Origin: Bacteroidales bacterium
GTDB lineage: Bacteria; Bacteroidota; Bacteroidia; Bacteroidales; UBA932
NCBI GenBank assembly: GCA_015060455.1
Contig: SUYM01000001.1
Coordinates: forward strand, 1-64,000
Length of the DNA stretch: 64,000 nucleotides
Direction of reading: 5' to 3'
Shown: piece after piece, positions 1 through 8,669 of the stretch
How positions within the stretch are numbered: the stretch's first letter is position 1
Layout of the letters: each line of letters begins with the position of its first letter
Position numbers and translations under genes: made by a program
The notes under the pieces: model-generated
What the model saw: the letters and a program-made list of their open reading frames with translations, nothing else
Database searches by the model: none
Told to the model about the DNA's origin: nothing

Positions 1-34
1 CCCCCTTCCTGGCTACGTTTTACTTCCTTGAGCG

Positions 35-42
35 CAAAGGTA
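35..42 (-). promoter_or_regulatory. Leftward TAnnTTTG -7 box
   Basis: On the minus strand this reads TACCTTTG, a match to the Bacteroidota -7 consensus. It points out of the window to the left, so it probably serves a gene outside this sequence. Positions 1-98 contain no other recognisable element. Confidence 0.4.
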
Positions 43-98
43 GATGTTTTCGTTTGAAATGCAATAGGTAGATTGTAATTTTCTTATAGTTGATGATT

Positions 99-578
99 AT
101 GAAGATTGATAATATATTGCTTGATAATCTCACAGCTCAGGCTCAGGCGTCGCCAAGGTTGAGGATGAATCTGGATATGAGGAATTCGGATGCGGATTCG
201 TCGCAGAGAATGTTGAATGCGATTGAGCCGGGTTCTGTGGTGCCGATTCATAGGCATCAGAAGACTTCGGAGACTGTGGTTGTGTTGCGTGGTCGTGTGG
301 TGGAGGAGTATTATGATGAAGCGGGAGTGTTGGTCGAGTCTTTTGTGTTGGGAGATTGCCACGTCGCTGACGCTCCTCGCAATGACGTTAGGGACTACGC
401 TCCTCGCAATGACGTTTTGGACTTCGCTCCTCGCAATGACGTGCCTGTGGCTTGTGCGTTGAATATTCCAGCCGGTCAGTGGCATACGTTGAGGGCTCTT
501 GAGAGCGGTACTGTGATTCTGGAGATGAAGGATGGGGCGTATGAGCCGATCGGGGAGGGGGATGTGTTGTCGATGTAG
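99..578 (+). CDS. WbuC-type cupin-fold protein with an inserted repeat array
   Basis: A 159-residue small cupin of the WbuC family, whose members often sit in surface-polysaccharide clusters; the exact reaction is not established. The two cupin halves are visible: an HRH-x-TSET stretch near residues 52-60, and a distal AGQWHTLRA motif near residues 125-135. Between them lies a segment absent from ordinary members: three tandem nine-residue units beginning APRND, encoded by a palindromic DNA repeat (354-442). ATG 99 was preferred over TTG 90 and ATG 93 because family members start with a short M-K-I-D-N sequence. Broken copies of the same gene follow at 2350-2957. Whether the insert leaves the protein functional is unknown. 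Confidence 0.75.
   Translation: MKIDNILLDNLTAQAQASPRLRMNLDMRNSDADSSQRMLNAIEPGSVVPIHRHQKTSETVVVLRGRVVEEYYDEAGVLVESFVLGDCHVADAPRNDVRDYAPRNDVLDFAPRNDVPVACALNIPAGQWHTLRALESGTVILEMKDGAYEPIGEGDVLSM
354..442 (+). repeat. Palindromic repeat inserted in frame in the cupin gene
   Basis: The 18-nt core CGCTCCTCGCAATGACGT occurs three times, at 371-388, 398-415 and 425-442, with exact 27-nt spacing, so each unit adds nine codons. The first copy is preceded by GATTGCCACGTCGCTGA, which makes 354-387 a fuller element with GATTGC and GCAATGAC ends in inverted orientation. This resembles the short GTCATTGCGAG-type interspersed repeats found in many bacterial genomes. It keeps the cupin frame open. Confidence 0.8.
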
Positions 579-657
579 AGATGATGGTAGAGTCCGGTTG
601 GGCTCCATTTTTTGTGATAAGCGGGTGTGATAATGTGGATTTTAAAGGATAATTGAT

Positions 658-665
658 TACATTTG
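658..665 (+). promoter_or_regulatory. -7 box (TACATTTG) of the ATPase/DUF4435 module
   Basis: TACATTTG matches TAnnTTTG and lies 28 nt upstream of ATG 693. It overlaps a possible TTG start at 663, which argues that translation starts at 693. No convincing -33 TTTG was seen at the expected distance. Confidence 0.5.
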
Positions 666-692
666 CAGACATTAGAACGAATCGAAAATTAT

Positions 693-1475
693 ATGCAGAA
701 CGGATATTTGACATATGTTCGCCTTGATGGCGTTTGGGGAAATATAGATTTTGAATGGAAGGAGATAGATCCTCAAGTGAATATTCTGGTTGGTATCAAC
801 GGTTCAGGAAAGACTACTTTCCTGAATGTGTTGTATGCTTTATTAAATGTAGATTCTACTGTTCTCAAAAAGTATAAAATGGATAAGAGTCAGAGTAGTA
901 CAGTTTGTTTTAAGAATGCTTTGCTTCCTAATCCTGTCTATTTTGTCCGTTCTTTTGATACTCCGGCAAATGACAGACGTAAGAATGAAAGTCGTTTGCT
1001 GCAGGAACTTAACTATGTTTTATACCAGAATAAAGATGGATTTTCATTCTTTAATTATAGAATGAAAATATTGAATGAGCCATCTCGCTCAGAGGAAATT
1101 CAGAAGAATATTTCTGTTTTGTTTGATGTTATTAATGAAATGTTTGCTGATACAGGCAAGACGGTAGAGATTTCCAAAGATAGTGAGCTTGTGTTCAGGC
1201 AGAGGGAACTTGTCTTGAAAGTTGAAGATTTGTCATCCGGTGAAAAACAGCTTCTGTTACTTCTTCTTACGGTCTTTTTGCAGGATAACCAACCTTCTAT
1301 TTTATTTGCCGATGAACCGGAAGTTTCTTTACATATTTCATGGCAACAGGTGCTGATAGACAATTTGAGACGTTTGAACCCTAATTGCCAGCTGATCATT
1401 GCGACTCATTCTCCAAGTATTATCAGCAGAGGCTGGGGAGATAAAGTTGTGCAGATGAGTAGTATCGTTAAATAG
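693..1475 (+). CDS. AAA/ABC-type ATPase, AriA-like (putative PARIS-type defence)
   Basis: A 260-residue ATPase of the SMC/ABC-like class found in OLD, retron and PARIS systems. Visible elements are Walker A GINGSGKTT (residues 34-42), an ABC-like signature LSSGEKQ (180-186), Walker B ILFADEPE (203-210) and a switch histidine in IIATHSPS (about 239). There is no transmembrane segment and no long coiled coil. It is followed after 13 nt by a DUF4435 protein. In the known PARIS system an ATPase (AriA) holds the DUF4435 nuclease (AriB) until a phage trigger releases it; the same relationship is inferred here from domain content and gene order. The protein looks compact for AriA, so a related but distinct ATPase-DUF4435 system is equally possible. 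Confidence 0.75.
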   Translation: MQNGYLTYVRLDGVWGNIDFEWKEIDPQVNILVGINGSGKTTFLNVLYALLNVDSTVLKKYKMDKSQSSTVCFKNALLPNPVYFVRSFDTPANDRRKNESRLLQELNYVLYQNKDGFSFFNYRMKILNEPSRSEEIQKNISVLFDVINEMFADTGKTVEISKDSELVFRQRELVLKVEDLSSGEKQLLLLLLTVFLQDNQPSILFADEPEVSLHISWQQVLIDNLRRLNPNCQLIIATHSPSIISRGWGDKVVQMSSIVK

Positions 1476-1488
1476 TTGATGTTTAGAT

Positions 1489-2349
1489 ATGGTAGAGCGA
1501 GATTTTATTGCGGAGCAGGCTATTGATTTTCAGAACAGACATTATTTCGGATACATAGCGGCGATTCATTTGGAGGATGCGGAAGATGTGAGGTTTTGGG
1601 ATACCGTGTTACAGAAGGTAAATCCTGGCCGGTATGATTATATATCGTATAGCAAGAGCAAGTCCGGGAATGATACTCGAGGATGTGAGCAGTGCCTGCA
1701 GTACAGAGACTATCTGAACAGTAAGTTCTTTATTTGTCTTGATAGTGATTTGAGACATCTGTTGAAGCAGCCGGGGATGTCTGCTGCTGATTACATAGCT
1801 CAGACCTATACATATTCGTGGGAAAATCATTATTGTTTTGCTGAGTGTCTTCAGAAGGCTTTTGCTCAAAGATGTTTGTCGGCTTCGGAAAGATTTGATT
1901 TTCGAGTGTTCTTGAAGGGCTATTCTAATGTGGTATATATCCCGTTTCTATTTTTGCTGTATTTAAAGAGTAAAGGTCTGGCGGAAAATTTTGAATACCA
2001 GTTTAATATATTGCTCCCCAAGCAGGCATCTGTGAGACAACTGGAAAATAACGGTGAAGCTTTTTGGTATGCTTTGTCACAAAAACTTATGCAGTTGTGT
2101 CAGAATCATCCTCTTTGGCCGTCTTTCGATCCTGATGCGATGCCTCTGGAACATTCCAGACTGACGGTCGATAATGCGTATCTATATGTGAGAGGGCATA
2201 ATGTGTTTGACCTTATATCATATATTGGTGAGTTCTTATGCTATCACTCGGGAGTGTCATTTAAGTCGGAAATTCTTCTATCTGTATTGCAGGAAGGGTG
2301 TGAGGACTTGGATCGGGTTATTGATGATCTAAAAATGATTTTATTCTGA
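1489..2349 (+). CDS. DUF4435 (TOPRIM-like) protein, AriB-like putative effector
   Basis: A 286-residue protein. The N-terminal part shows a TOPRIM-like metal site: HLEDAEDVRFW around E29, then FICLDSDLR with D85 and D87 after a hydrophobic strand. This layout is typical of DUF4435 proteins, which include the AriB effector of PARIS, reported to be a TOPRIM nuclease acting on tRNA. The C-terminal two thirds are helical and not recognised. It starts 13 nt after the ATPase stop, so the two are almost certainly co-transcribed. The stop is followed directly, in the same frame, by a truncated WbuC-type cupin sequence, which marks the right edge of the inserted module. Nuclease activity is inferred only. 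Confidence 0.7.
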   Translation: MVERDFIAEQAIDFQNRHYFGYIAAIHLEDAEDVRFWDTVLQKVNPGRYDYISYSKSKSGNDTRGCEQCLQYRDYLNSKFFICLDSDLRHLLKQPGMSAADYIAQTYTYSWENHYCFAECLQKAFAQRCLSASERFDFRVFLKGYSNVVYIPFLFLLYLKSKGLAENFEYQFNILLPKQASVRQLENNGEAFWYALSQKLMQLCQNHPLWPSFDPDAMPLEHSRLTVDNAYLYVRGHNVFDLISYIGEFLCYHSGVSFKSEILLSVLQEGCEDLDRVIDDLKMILF

Positions 2350-2598
2350 TACCGCCCCCATCAGCACAACGATACGTCGGAGACGGTGATTGTGTGTCGC
2401 GGGAAGGTGCGGGAGGAGTTCTATGACGCAGATGGGAACAAGACTGCGGAGTTTGTGCTGGAGGCCGGCGGGGAGTGTCCGGGCATTCAGGTGCCGATGG
2501 GGCAGTATCATACGCTGGTGTGTCTGGAGGATGGCAGCGTGATCTTCGAGGCGAAGGACCGCGCGTATGATCCGGAGGGGACGGAGGATTTTTTGTAA
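2350..2598 (+). pseudogene. WbuC-type cupin, 5-prime truncated copy
   Basis: An open frame without its own start gives 82 codons that align with WbuC cupins from the HQHNDTSETV metal-site region to the C-terminus (PMGQYHTLVCLEDGSVIFEA). It begins immediately after the DUF4435 stop and stops at 2596-2598. The first 50 or so residues expected in the family are missing. It lacks the APRND repeat insert of the intact copy and is diverged from it, so it is not a simple recent duplicate. Confidence 0.7.
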
Positions 2599-2604
2599 TA
2601 TGAA

Positions 2605-2697
2605 AATATTCCAGAAGGTCGGTGGCATACGTTGAGGGCTCTTGAGAGCGGTACGGTGATTCTGGAGATGAAGGATGGGGCGTATGAGCCGGTTGGG
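2605..2697 (+). pseudogene. WbuC-type cupin 3-prime fragment, near-identical to 462-554
   Basis: About 90 nt match the 3-prime end of the intact cupin gene with only a handful of substitutions; both read NIP-x-G-x-WHTLRALESG. There is no start and no in-frame partner upstream. It sits directly behind the truncated copy and ends next to the tRNA-Ser gene, and with 462-554 it forms a direct repeat bracketing the ATPase/DUF4435 module. Confidence 0.75.
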
Positions 2698-2710
2698 GGA
2701 ATTGATTTTG

Positions 2711-2798
2711 CGGAAAGAACGGGATTCGAACCCGTGAGCCGCTTTAGGCGACTACACGCTTTCCAGGCGTGCCTCTTCAACCACTCGAGCATCTTTCC
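2711..2798 (-). tRNA. tRNA-Ser(GGA)
   Basis: On the minus strand the gene folds as a class II tRNA. The acceptor stem is GGAAAGA/TCTTTCC, the anticodon arm CACGC-CTGGAAA-GCGTG gives anticodon GGA, a long variable arm follows, and the T arm is CGGGTTCGAATCCCG. The discriminator is G and CCA is not encoded. Cupin gene fragments lie on both sides. Confidence 0.95.
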
Positions 2799-2861
2799 AT
2801 TAAGTTGACTGCAAAGATAGAAAAAGTCTTCAAAACATCAATGTTTGTAATCCGAATCATA

Positions 2862-2957
2862 GCCTGGCAGTGGCATTTGATCCGGGCGCTGGAGAGGGGG
2901 ACGGTGATTCTGGAGATGAGGGATGAGGCGATAGCGCCTTATGATAAACATAGATGA
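2862..2957 (+). pseudogene. WbuC-type cupin 3-prime fragment, diverged
   Basis: A third partial copy reads WQWHLIRALERGTVILEM before a stop at 2955-2957. It corresponds to the same C-terminal cupin segment as the fragment at 2605-2697 but is clearly more diverged. It lies just right of the tRNA-Ser gene, so the tRNA is sandwiched between two cupin 3-prime remnants. Confidence 0.6.
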
Positions 2958-3004
2958 GCAGCCTGAATCAGAACTGCAATATAGATAAAACAAAATACTA
3001 CGCT

Positions 3005-3841
3005 ATGACCATACAACATTTCATACTGACGCGTTTTAATGTTCTTTTGTGGAGGAAGGCAAAGGATGGGAATCCTGTGAGGACGAGGGCCTGGCTGGAG
3101 CATAGGTTCGCGATTTTCGAGAGGTACTGTCTTCCGTCAGTTATGGGGCAGACTTGCAAGGATTTTCAGTGGCTGGTCCTGTTTGACAGCACTACGCCGG
3201 AGATCTATCGGGAGAGAGTGGAGAGGTATCGGAAGATGTGTCCGCAGTTTGTGCCTGTATATGTGGAGCCGCGGGAAGGGCGTAATTTTGCTCAGATTTT
3301 CAGGATTCAGGTCGCTGAGCGTCTGCATGCGGATAGGGTAGTGACCACATATTTTGATAATGACGATGCTTTGCATACGGGTTTCGTGGAGGATGTGCAG
3401 AGAAGGGCGAAGGGGCTTCCGGACGGGACCTTCATAAATTATAATCATGGCTATCAGTTATATACAGACTATAATTATGTGATGCGTATCCATTATCCGA
3501 CCAATCATTTCCAGAGCGTTGTCGAATCCGCAGGCGATTTCAAGACGGTTTTCGGTTATGGCAGCCATGCGTATATCCATAAGATCAAGGGGGTGAGGAT
3601 AGAGAATGTGAAGAATGTGCCGATGTGGTGCGAGAATGTGCATGAGAGGAATATGGCCAATGACGCTTATTTCATCCGGGGTGTGAGGATGATGAAGGAT
3701 CCTCAGTTGCTTCGCCGTGATTTTGGGCTGGATGTTACTGTCAGTTCAGGTCCGGGACTGCTTCTGCTGCGTTTTCTGCCTCGGTATGCAAGGACCTTCA
3801 TGGTCCGGGTCAAGTATTTCTTCTTCGGAAGGCACTGGTGA
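3005..3841 (+). CDS. Glycosyltransferase, putative rhamnosyltransferase type
   Basis: A 278-residue cytosolic protein starting MTIQHFILTRFNV, typical of the putative rhamnosyltransferase family (PF11316 type). These transfer sugars during surface-polysaccharide assembly. The acidic cluster YFDNDDALH (about residues 121-129) is the likely metal and nucleotide-sugar site. The upstream ATG at 2954 would overlap the cupin fragment and adds 17 atypical residues, so ATG 3005 was chosen. The sugar and acceptor cannot be told from sequence. The next gene starts 71 nt later behind its own -7 box. Confidence 0.75.
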   Translation: MTIQHFILTRFNVLLWRKAKDGNPVRTRAWLEHRFAIFERYCLPSVMGQTCKDFQWLVLFDSTTPEIYRERVERYRKMCPQFVPVYVEPREGRNFAQIFRIQVAERLHADRVVTTYFDNDDALHTGFVEDVQRRAKGLPDGTFINYNHGYQLYTDYNYVMRIHYPTNHFQSVVESAGDFKTVFGYGSHAYIHKIKGVRIENVKNVPMWCENVHERNMANDAYFIRGVRMMKDPQLLRRDFGLDVTVSSGPGLLLLRFLPRYARTFMVRVKYFFFGRHW

Positions 3842-3894
3842 TCTTGGACGTGCCGAATGTTGTTAATGTTGTGGGTTTTGTCGCAAATTACTGC

Positions 3895-3902
3895 TATTTT
3901 TG
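3895..3902 (+). promoter_or_regulatory. -7 box TATTTTTG upstream of the nucleotidyltransferase-like gene
   Basis: TATTTTTG fits TAnnTTTG but ends only 10 nt before ATG 3913, implying a very short leader. Confidence 0.4.
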
Positions 3903-3912
3903 CGACTGAATT

Positions 3913-4998
3913 ATGAATAGAGAACTTATATATGATTTGCTGAGGTTGTCTTTGTCTGATGGCGAGGGCAATCTTGATTTTTCTGGCGTTTCGCACCAGG
4001 ACTGGCAGTGGGCCTTTTCTGTGCTGAGTATGCACGGTGTTGCAGCCTTTGTCTGCGAGGGCTTGGACAAGATGCCGCAGGAGGCAAGACCGCCGAAGGA
4101 TGTGCTGCTGAGGTTCATATCTGCCAATATGAACGGGCAGAAGGATTATGCAAGGTTGAAGGCTTTGGCTCAGAAAATCTGTGGATTGGTTAGCGAGGCG
4201 GGGGAGAAGTGCCTGCTGCTCAAGGGCTTGTCCTTGGCGGAGTATTATCCGAAGCCTCAGGCCCGTAAGTTCCTGGATGTGGATCTGTATGCTCCCGGTG
4301 CCGAAATCAAGGTCGATGAGGCGTTCAGGGCCAAGGGGGTTGTGGTGGATACTGAGTTTTATAGGCATTCTCACATGACTGTCGGCGGGGTGCTTGTGGA
4401 GAATCATCATTGTCTGCTGGATGTGCGTGGTCGCCGGAGGCTGGCGGAACTGGATGCGGATCTTAAAAATATGGCATTGAAGCATCTGGAGGGCTTCCCA
4501 AGTCCCGGCCTATATTATCCTGATGCGCGTTTCTCCCTGATTTTCAATCTTCACCATGCGATGTCCCATTTCATTTATGAGGGCATCTCTTTCAAGTTCC
4601 TGGTGGATTGGATTTTATTCCTCAGACGGGAAAAAGAACTTCTGACTACGGATCAGACGGCTGCAAGTTTGCGTGAACATGGTCTATTGAAGTTTGCTGC
4701 GGTGATGAGCGAGGTGTCGGTAAGGCATCTGGGCCTGGCTATGGAAGACGTTCCGGAGTGTGTCAGGGCCGAGATGGCATTGTTGAAGCCTGCTGTGGTT
4801 GATAAGTTCATTGATGACCTGTTCCGTCCATATGAGCAGATACACCAGAAAAATATCATTGCAGAGCGCCTTCATAGTGTACGCCGTATTGTCAGGGCTG
4901 CGTGGAAGCCGAAGGAATTCCTGGGACAGAGTGCAGTGGTATTTGTCTGGGGCAAATTTCTGCCTATCCTGATGGGCAGGAAGTTCGAAGCAGATTAG
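3913..4998 (+). CDS. Nucleotidyltransferase-fold family protein (NTP_transf_5 type)
   Basis: A 361-residue protein with the pattern of the uncharacterised nucleotidyltransferase family PF14907: LLKGLSLAEYYP (about residues 99-110) followed by RKFLDVDLY, the D-x-D expected in the nucleotidyltransferase fold. The C-terminal half has the HH-rich and aromatic segments usual for this family (FNLHHAMSHF, WILFLRREKE). Members occur near polysaccharide and peptide-modification genes, but no substrate is established. Here the only functional neighbour is the glycosyltransferase upstream. Naming beyond the fold would be a guess. Confidence 0.7.
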   Translation: MNRELIYDLLRLSLSDGEGNLDFSGVSHQDWQWAFSVLSMHGVAAFVCEGLDKMPQEARPPKDVLLRFISANMNGQKDYARLKALAQKICGLVSEAGEKCLLLKGLSLAEYYPKPQARKFLDVDLYAPGAEIKVDEAFRAKGVVVDTEFYRHSHMTVGGVLVENHHCLLDVRGRRRLAELDADLKNMALKHLEGFPSPGLYYPDARFSLIFNLHHAMSHFIYEGISFKFLVDWILFLRREKELLTTDQTAASLREHGLLKFAAVMSEVSVRHLGLAMEDVPECVRAEMALLKPAVVDKFIDDLFRPYEQIHQKNIIAERLHSVRRIVRAAWKPKEFLGQSAVVFVWGKFLPILMGRKFEAD

Positions 4999-5000
4999 AC

Positions 5001-5098
5001 TGCCTGCTCCGTCCGTGATTTCGCCTGTTTTACGGATGCAAGGCAGCAAAATGCTTGCTCCGTCCGTAATTTCGCGTATTTTACGGACGGAGCAGGCA
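5001..5098 (+). repeat. Tandem hairpin unit with two competing 5-prime arms
   Basis: Arms at 5001-5018 and 5052-5069 are near-identical and both can pair with the arm at 5081-5098 (17 of 18 positions each). The 5052/5081 pair forms a tight hairpin with an 11-nt loop. The first copy has its own weaker 3-prime arm around 5029-5045. It follows the nucleotidyltransferase-like stop and lies about 95 nt before the gapA -7 box. It could act as a terminator or transcript stabiliser, though no U-run follows. Positions 5099-5190 show nothing else. Confidence 0.6.
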
Positions 5099-5190
5099 GG
5101 AAGTGCGAACAGTTTACTGCACAGATGACGGATAATCATTACAATTTTGTTAAAGTTTGTGCAAATGGGTCAATTATTCATAATTTTTTC

Positions 5191-5198
5191 TAAATTTG
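5191..5198 (+). promoter_or_regulatory. gapA promoter -7 box TAAATTTG
   Basis: A TAnnTTTG match with an AT-rich upstream stretch and a leader of about 65 nt before ATG 5266. No clear -33 element at ideal spacing was found. Confidence 0.6.
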
Positions 5199-5220
5199 CA
5201 CCGATTTCGCAAAGGCGTAA

Positions 5221-6264
<1,044 letters not shown>

Positions 6265-6289
6265 TTTGAATCATTCAGATTACCATACA

Positions 6290-6320
6290 GACCGCTCAGA
6301 AATGGGCGGTCATTTTTTTT
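6290..6320 (+). terminator. Rho-independent terminator of gapA
   Basis: GACCGCTC pairs with GGGCGGTC across a 6-nt loop and is followed by a run of eight T residues. Confidence 0.85.
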
Positions 6321-6354
6321 GCTGCATGCGTTACTGAAATAGAGCGATTTTTAG

Positions 6355-6362
6355 TAAATTTG
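6355..6362 (+). promoter_or_regulatory. Malic enzyme promoter -7 box TAAATTTG
   Basis: A TAnnTTTG match 25 nt before ATG 6388, directly after the gapA terminator. Confidence 0.6.
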
Positions 6363-6387
6363 TACGATTTTCGCAAAATAACGGACT

Positions 6388-8667
6388 ATGGCAAAGATTA
6401 CTAAAGAAGATGCGTTGAACTACCATGCCGGCAAGCGTCCCGGCAAGATTGAGGTAGTTCCGACAAAACCATATTTTACTCAGACTGACCTTTCGCTGGC
6501 CTATTCCCCGGGGGTAGCGGAGCCATGTCTTGAGATACAGAAGAATCCACAGGATGCGTACAAGTATACAGACAAGGGCAATCTGGTGGCCGTGATTTCC
6601 AACGGTACAGCCGTCCTTGGTCTTGGAGACATCGGCGCCCTCAGCGGCAAGCCTGTGATGGAGGGAAAGGGTCTGCTCTTCAAGATATACGGAGGTATTG
6701 ATGTGTTTGATATAGAGGTTGATGAGAAGGATCCGGCAAAGTTTGTAGAGGCTGTCAAGGCGATTGCGCCGACCTTCGGAGGTATCAACCTTGAAGATAT
6801 CAAGGCACCTGAATGTTTTGAGATCGAGCGCAGATTGAAGGCAGAACTTGATATCCCTGTGATGCATGATGACCAGCATGGTACAGCCATCATATCGGGA
6901 GCAGGACTTCTCAATGCGTTGGAGGTCAATGGCAAGAATATCGCAGATGTCAAGGTTGTCGTCAATGGAGCGGGTGCTGCGGCCATTTCATGCGCCCGTC
7001 TGTATATTTCCCTCGGTGTCAACCCCAAGAATATCGTGATGCTCGACAGCAAGGGCGTGATTTCCACCCAAAGGGAAGGACTTACTCCTGAAAAGGTGGA
7101 GTTTGCGACTGAAAGAACCGATATTCACACTCTTGCGGAGGCACTTGAAGGCGCCGATGTGTTCCTTGGACTCTCCAAGGGTAATATTCTGAGCAAGGAT
7201 ATGGTCCGCTCCATGGCAAATGATCCGATCGTTTTCGCTCTGGCCAATCCGGTGCCTGAGATTACATACGAAGAGGCGATGGAAAGCCGTCCTGATGTGC
7301 TCATGAGTACCGGCCGTTCTGACTATCCGAACCAGATCAATAATGTCATCGGCTTCCCATATATATTCAGAGGTGCTCTCGACACTGCATCCACTGCTAT
7401 AAATGAGGAAATGAAACTTGCTGCTGTTCATGCTATTGCGGATTTGGCTAAAAAGCCTGTTCCTGAAATAGTAGGCAAGGTCTATCATGATGCGAAACTC
7501 TCTTTCGGTCGTGATTATTTCATACCTAAGCCGGTAGATCCGCGCCTTCTGACAGAAGTGTCTGCTGCGGTTGCTAAGGCTGCCATAGAAAGCGGTGTGG
7601 CCCGTAAGGTCATTACCGACTGGGACGCATACAAGGAAAATCTGCTTGAATTCATGGGCCGTGAGTCCAAACTGACCCAGCAGATGTATGATATGGCAAG
7701 AAGGAATCCTCAGAGGGTGGTTTTTGCAGAGGGTACACATCCGTCCATGATGAAGGCTGCTATCAAGGCTAAGGATGAGGGTATATGTCATCCTATCCTT
7801 CTTGGAAATGACGAGCGTATCGAGAAACTTGCCAAGGAACTTGGACTCAGCCTCGATGGTGTGGAGGTGGTGAATCTCAGACATGACAGGGAAGCGTCGA
7901 GAAGAGAGCGTTTCGCGCACATCCTCACCCAGAAGCGTCAGAGGGAAGGATATACCTTCGAGGAGGCCAACGACAAGATGTTCGAGCGTAACTATTTCGG
8001 CATGATGATGGTCGAGACAGGAGATGCAGACGCTTGTATCACAGGACTTTATACCAAATATTCCAATACCATTAAGGTGGCCAAGGAGGTGATCGGTCTT
8101 CAGGAGGGATACAGCCATTTCGGCACAATGCATATTCTCAATTCCAAGAAGGGAACTTACTTTGTGGCAGACACTCTGATCAACAGAAGCCACGATGTGG
8201 AGTCATTGCTTGATATTGCGCGCCTCAGTGAAAAGACCGTCAGGTTCTTTAACCATAAGCCGGTGATTGCCATGACCTCGTACTCGAATTTCGGCAGTGA
8301 CAAGGGTGGTAGTGCCGGAAGAGTGCATGAGGCTGTTGAAATTCTCCAGGAGAGATATCCTGAGTGGGATATTGACGGCGAGATGCAGGTGAATATGGCC
8401 ATAGACAACGAACTTCGTGACAGGAAATATCCGTTCTCACGCCTCAAAGGAAAGGAGGTCAACACTTTGATCTTCCCATGTCTGAACGCGGCCAACAGTA
8501 CTTACAAGATGTTGCAGGCCCTGACCTCTGATGTGGAAATCATAGGCCCTATCCAGATGGGACTTAACAAACCTGTGCATTTCATCGATTTTGAAAGTTC
8601 CGTGGAGGATATAGTCAATGTTACTGCCGTTTCCGTCATCGACGCTATGGTCAACAAAGCCAAATAA
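6388..8667 (+). CDS. maeB: NADP-dependent malic enzyme fused to a phosphotransacetylase-like domain
   Basis: A 759-residue protein of the MaeB type: an N-terminal malic enzyme domain (about 1-420) and a C-terminal phosphate acetyltransferase-like domain (about 430-759). The malic enzyme part decarboxylates malate to pyruvate; its motifs include SLAYSPGVAEPC, the HDDQHGTA segment and the nucleotide fold VVVNGAGAAAIS. In characterised MaeB proteins the C-terminal domain is mainly regulatory (acetyl-CoA binding) rather than catalytic. Length is that of the family. It has its own promoter and is followed 2 nt later by a secreted protein gene, which may be co-transcribed. Confidence 0.95.
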   Translation: MAKITKEDALNYHAGKRPGKIEVVPTKPYFTQTDLSLAYSPGVAEPCLEIQKNPQDAYKYTDKGNLVAVISNGTAVLGLGDIGALSGKPVMEGKGLLFKIYGGIDVFDIEVDEKDPAKFVEAVKAIAPTFGGINLEDIKAPECFEIERRLKAELDIPVMHDDQHGTAIISGAGLLNALEVNGKNIADVKVVVNGAGAAAISCARLYISLGVNPKNIVMLDSKGVISTQREGLTPEKVEFATERTDIHTLAEALEGADVFLGLSKGNILSKDMVRSMANDPIVFALANPVPEITYEEAMESRPDVLMSTGRSDYPNQINNVIGFPYIFRGALDTASTAINEEMKLAAVHAIADLAKKPVPEIVGKVYHDAKLSFGRDYFIPKPVDPRLLTEVSAAVAKAAIESGVARKVITDWDAYKENLLEFMGRESKLTQQMYDMARRNPQRVVFAEGTHPSMMKAAIKAKDEGICHPILLGNDERIEKLAKELGLSLDGVEVVNLRHDREASRRERFAHILTQKRQREGYTFEEANDKMFERNYFGMMMVETGDADACITGLYTKYSNTIKVAKEVIGLQEGYSHFGTMHILNSKKGTYFVADTLINRSHDVESLLDIARLSEKTVRFFNHKPVIAMTSYSNFGSDKGGSAGRVHEAVEILQERYPEWDIDGEMQVNMAIDNELRDRKYPFSRLKGKEVNTLIFPCLNAANSTYKMLQALTSDVEIIGPIQMGLNKPVHFIDFESSVEDIVNVTAVSVIDAMVNKAK

Positions 8668-8669
8668 TT

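Noticed and set aside
371..442. Three regularly spaced repeats that look like a tiny CRISPR array
   Set aside because: The 18-nt cores have only 9-nt gaps, lie in frame inside a gene, and no cas genes are present.
663..692. TTG start adding ten residues to the ATPase
   Set aside because: It overlaps the -7 box TACATTTG, and ATG 693 precedes the normal start of the ATPase fold.
2711..2798. tRNA-Ser as the attachment site of an integrated element
   Set aside because: No integrase and no duplicated tRNA 3-prime end were found; only cupin fragments flank it.
6988..8193. 401-codon open frame on the minus strand inside the malic enzyme gene
   Set aside because: Mirror of a highly coding plus strand, with no recognisable protein and no promoter.
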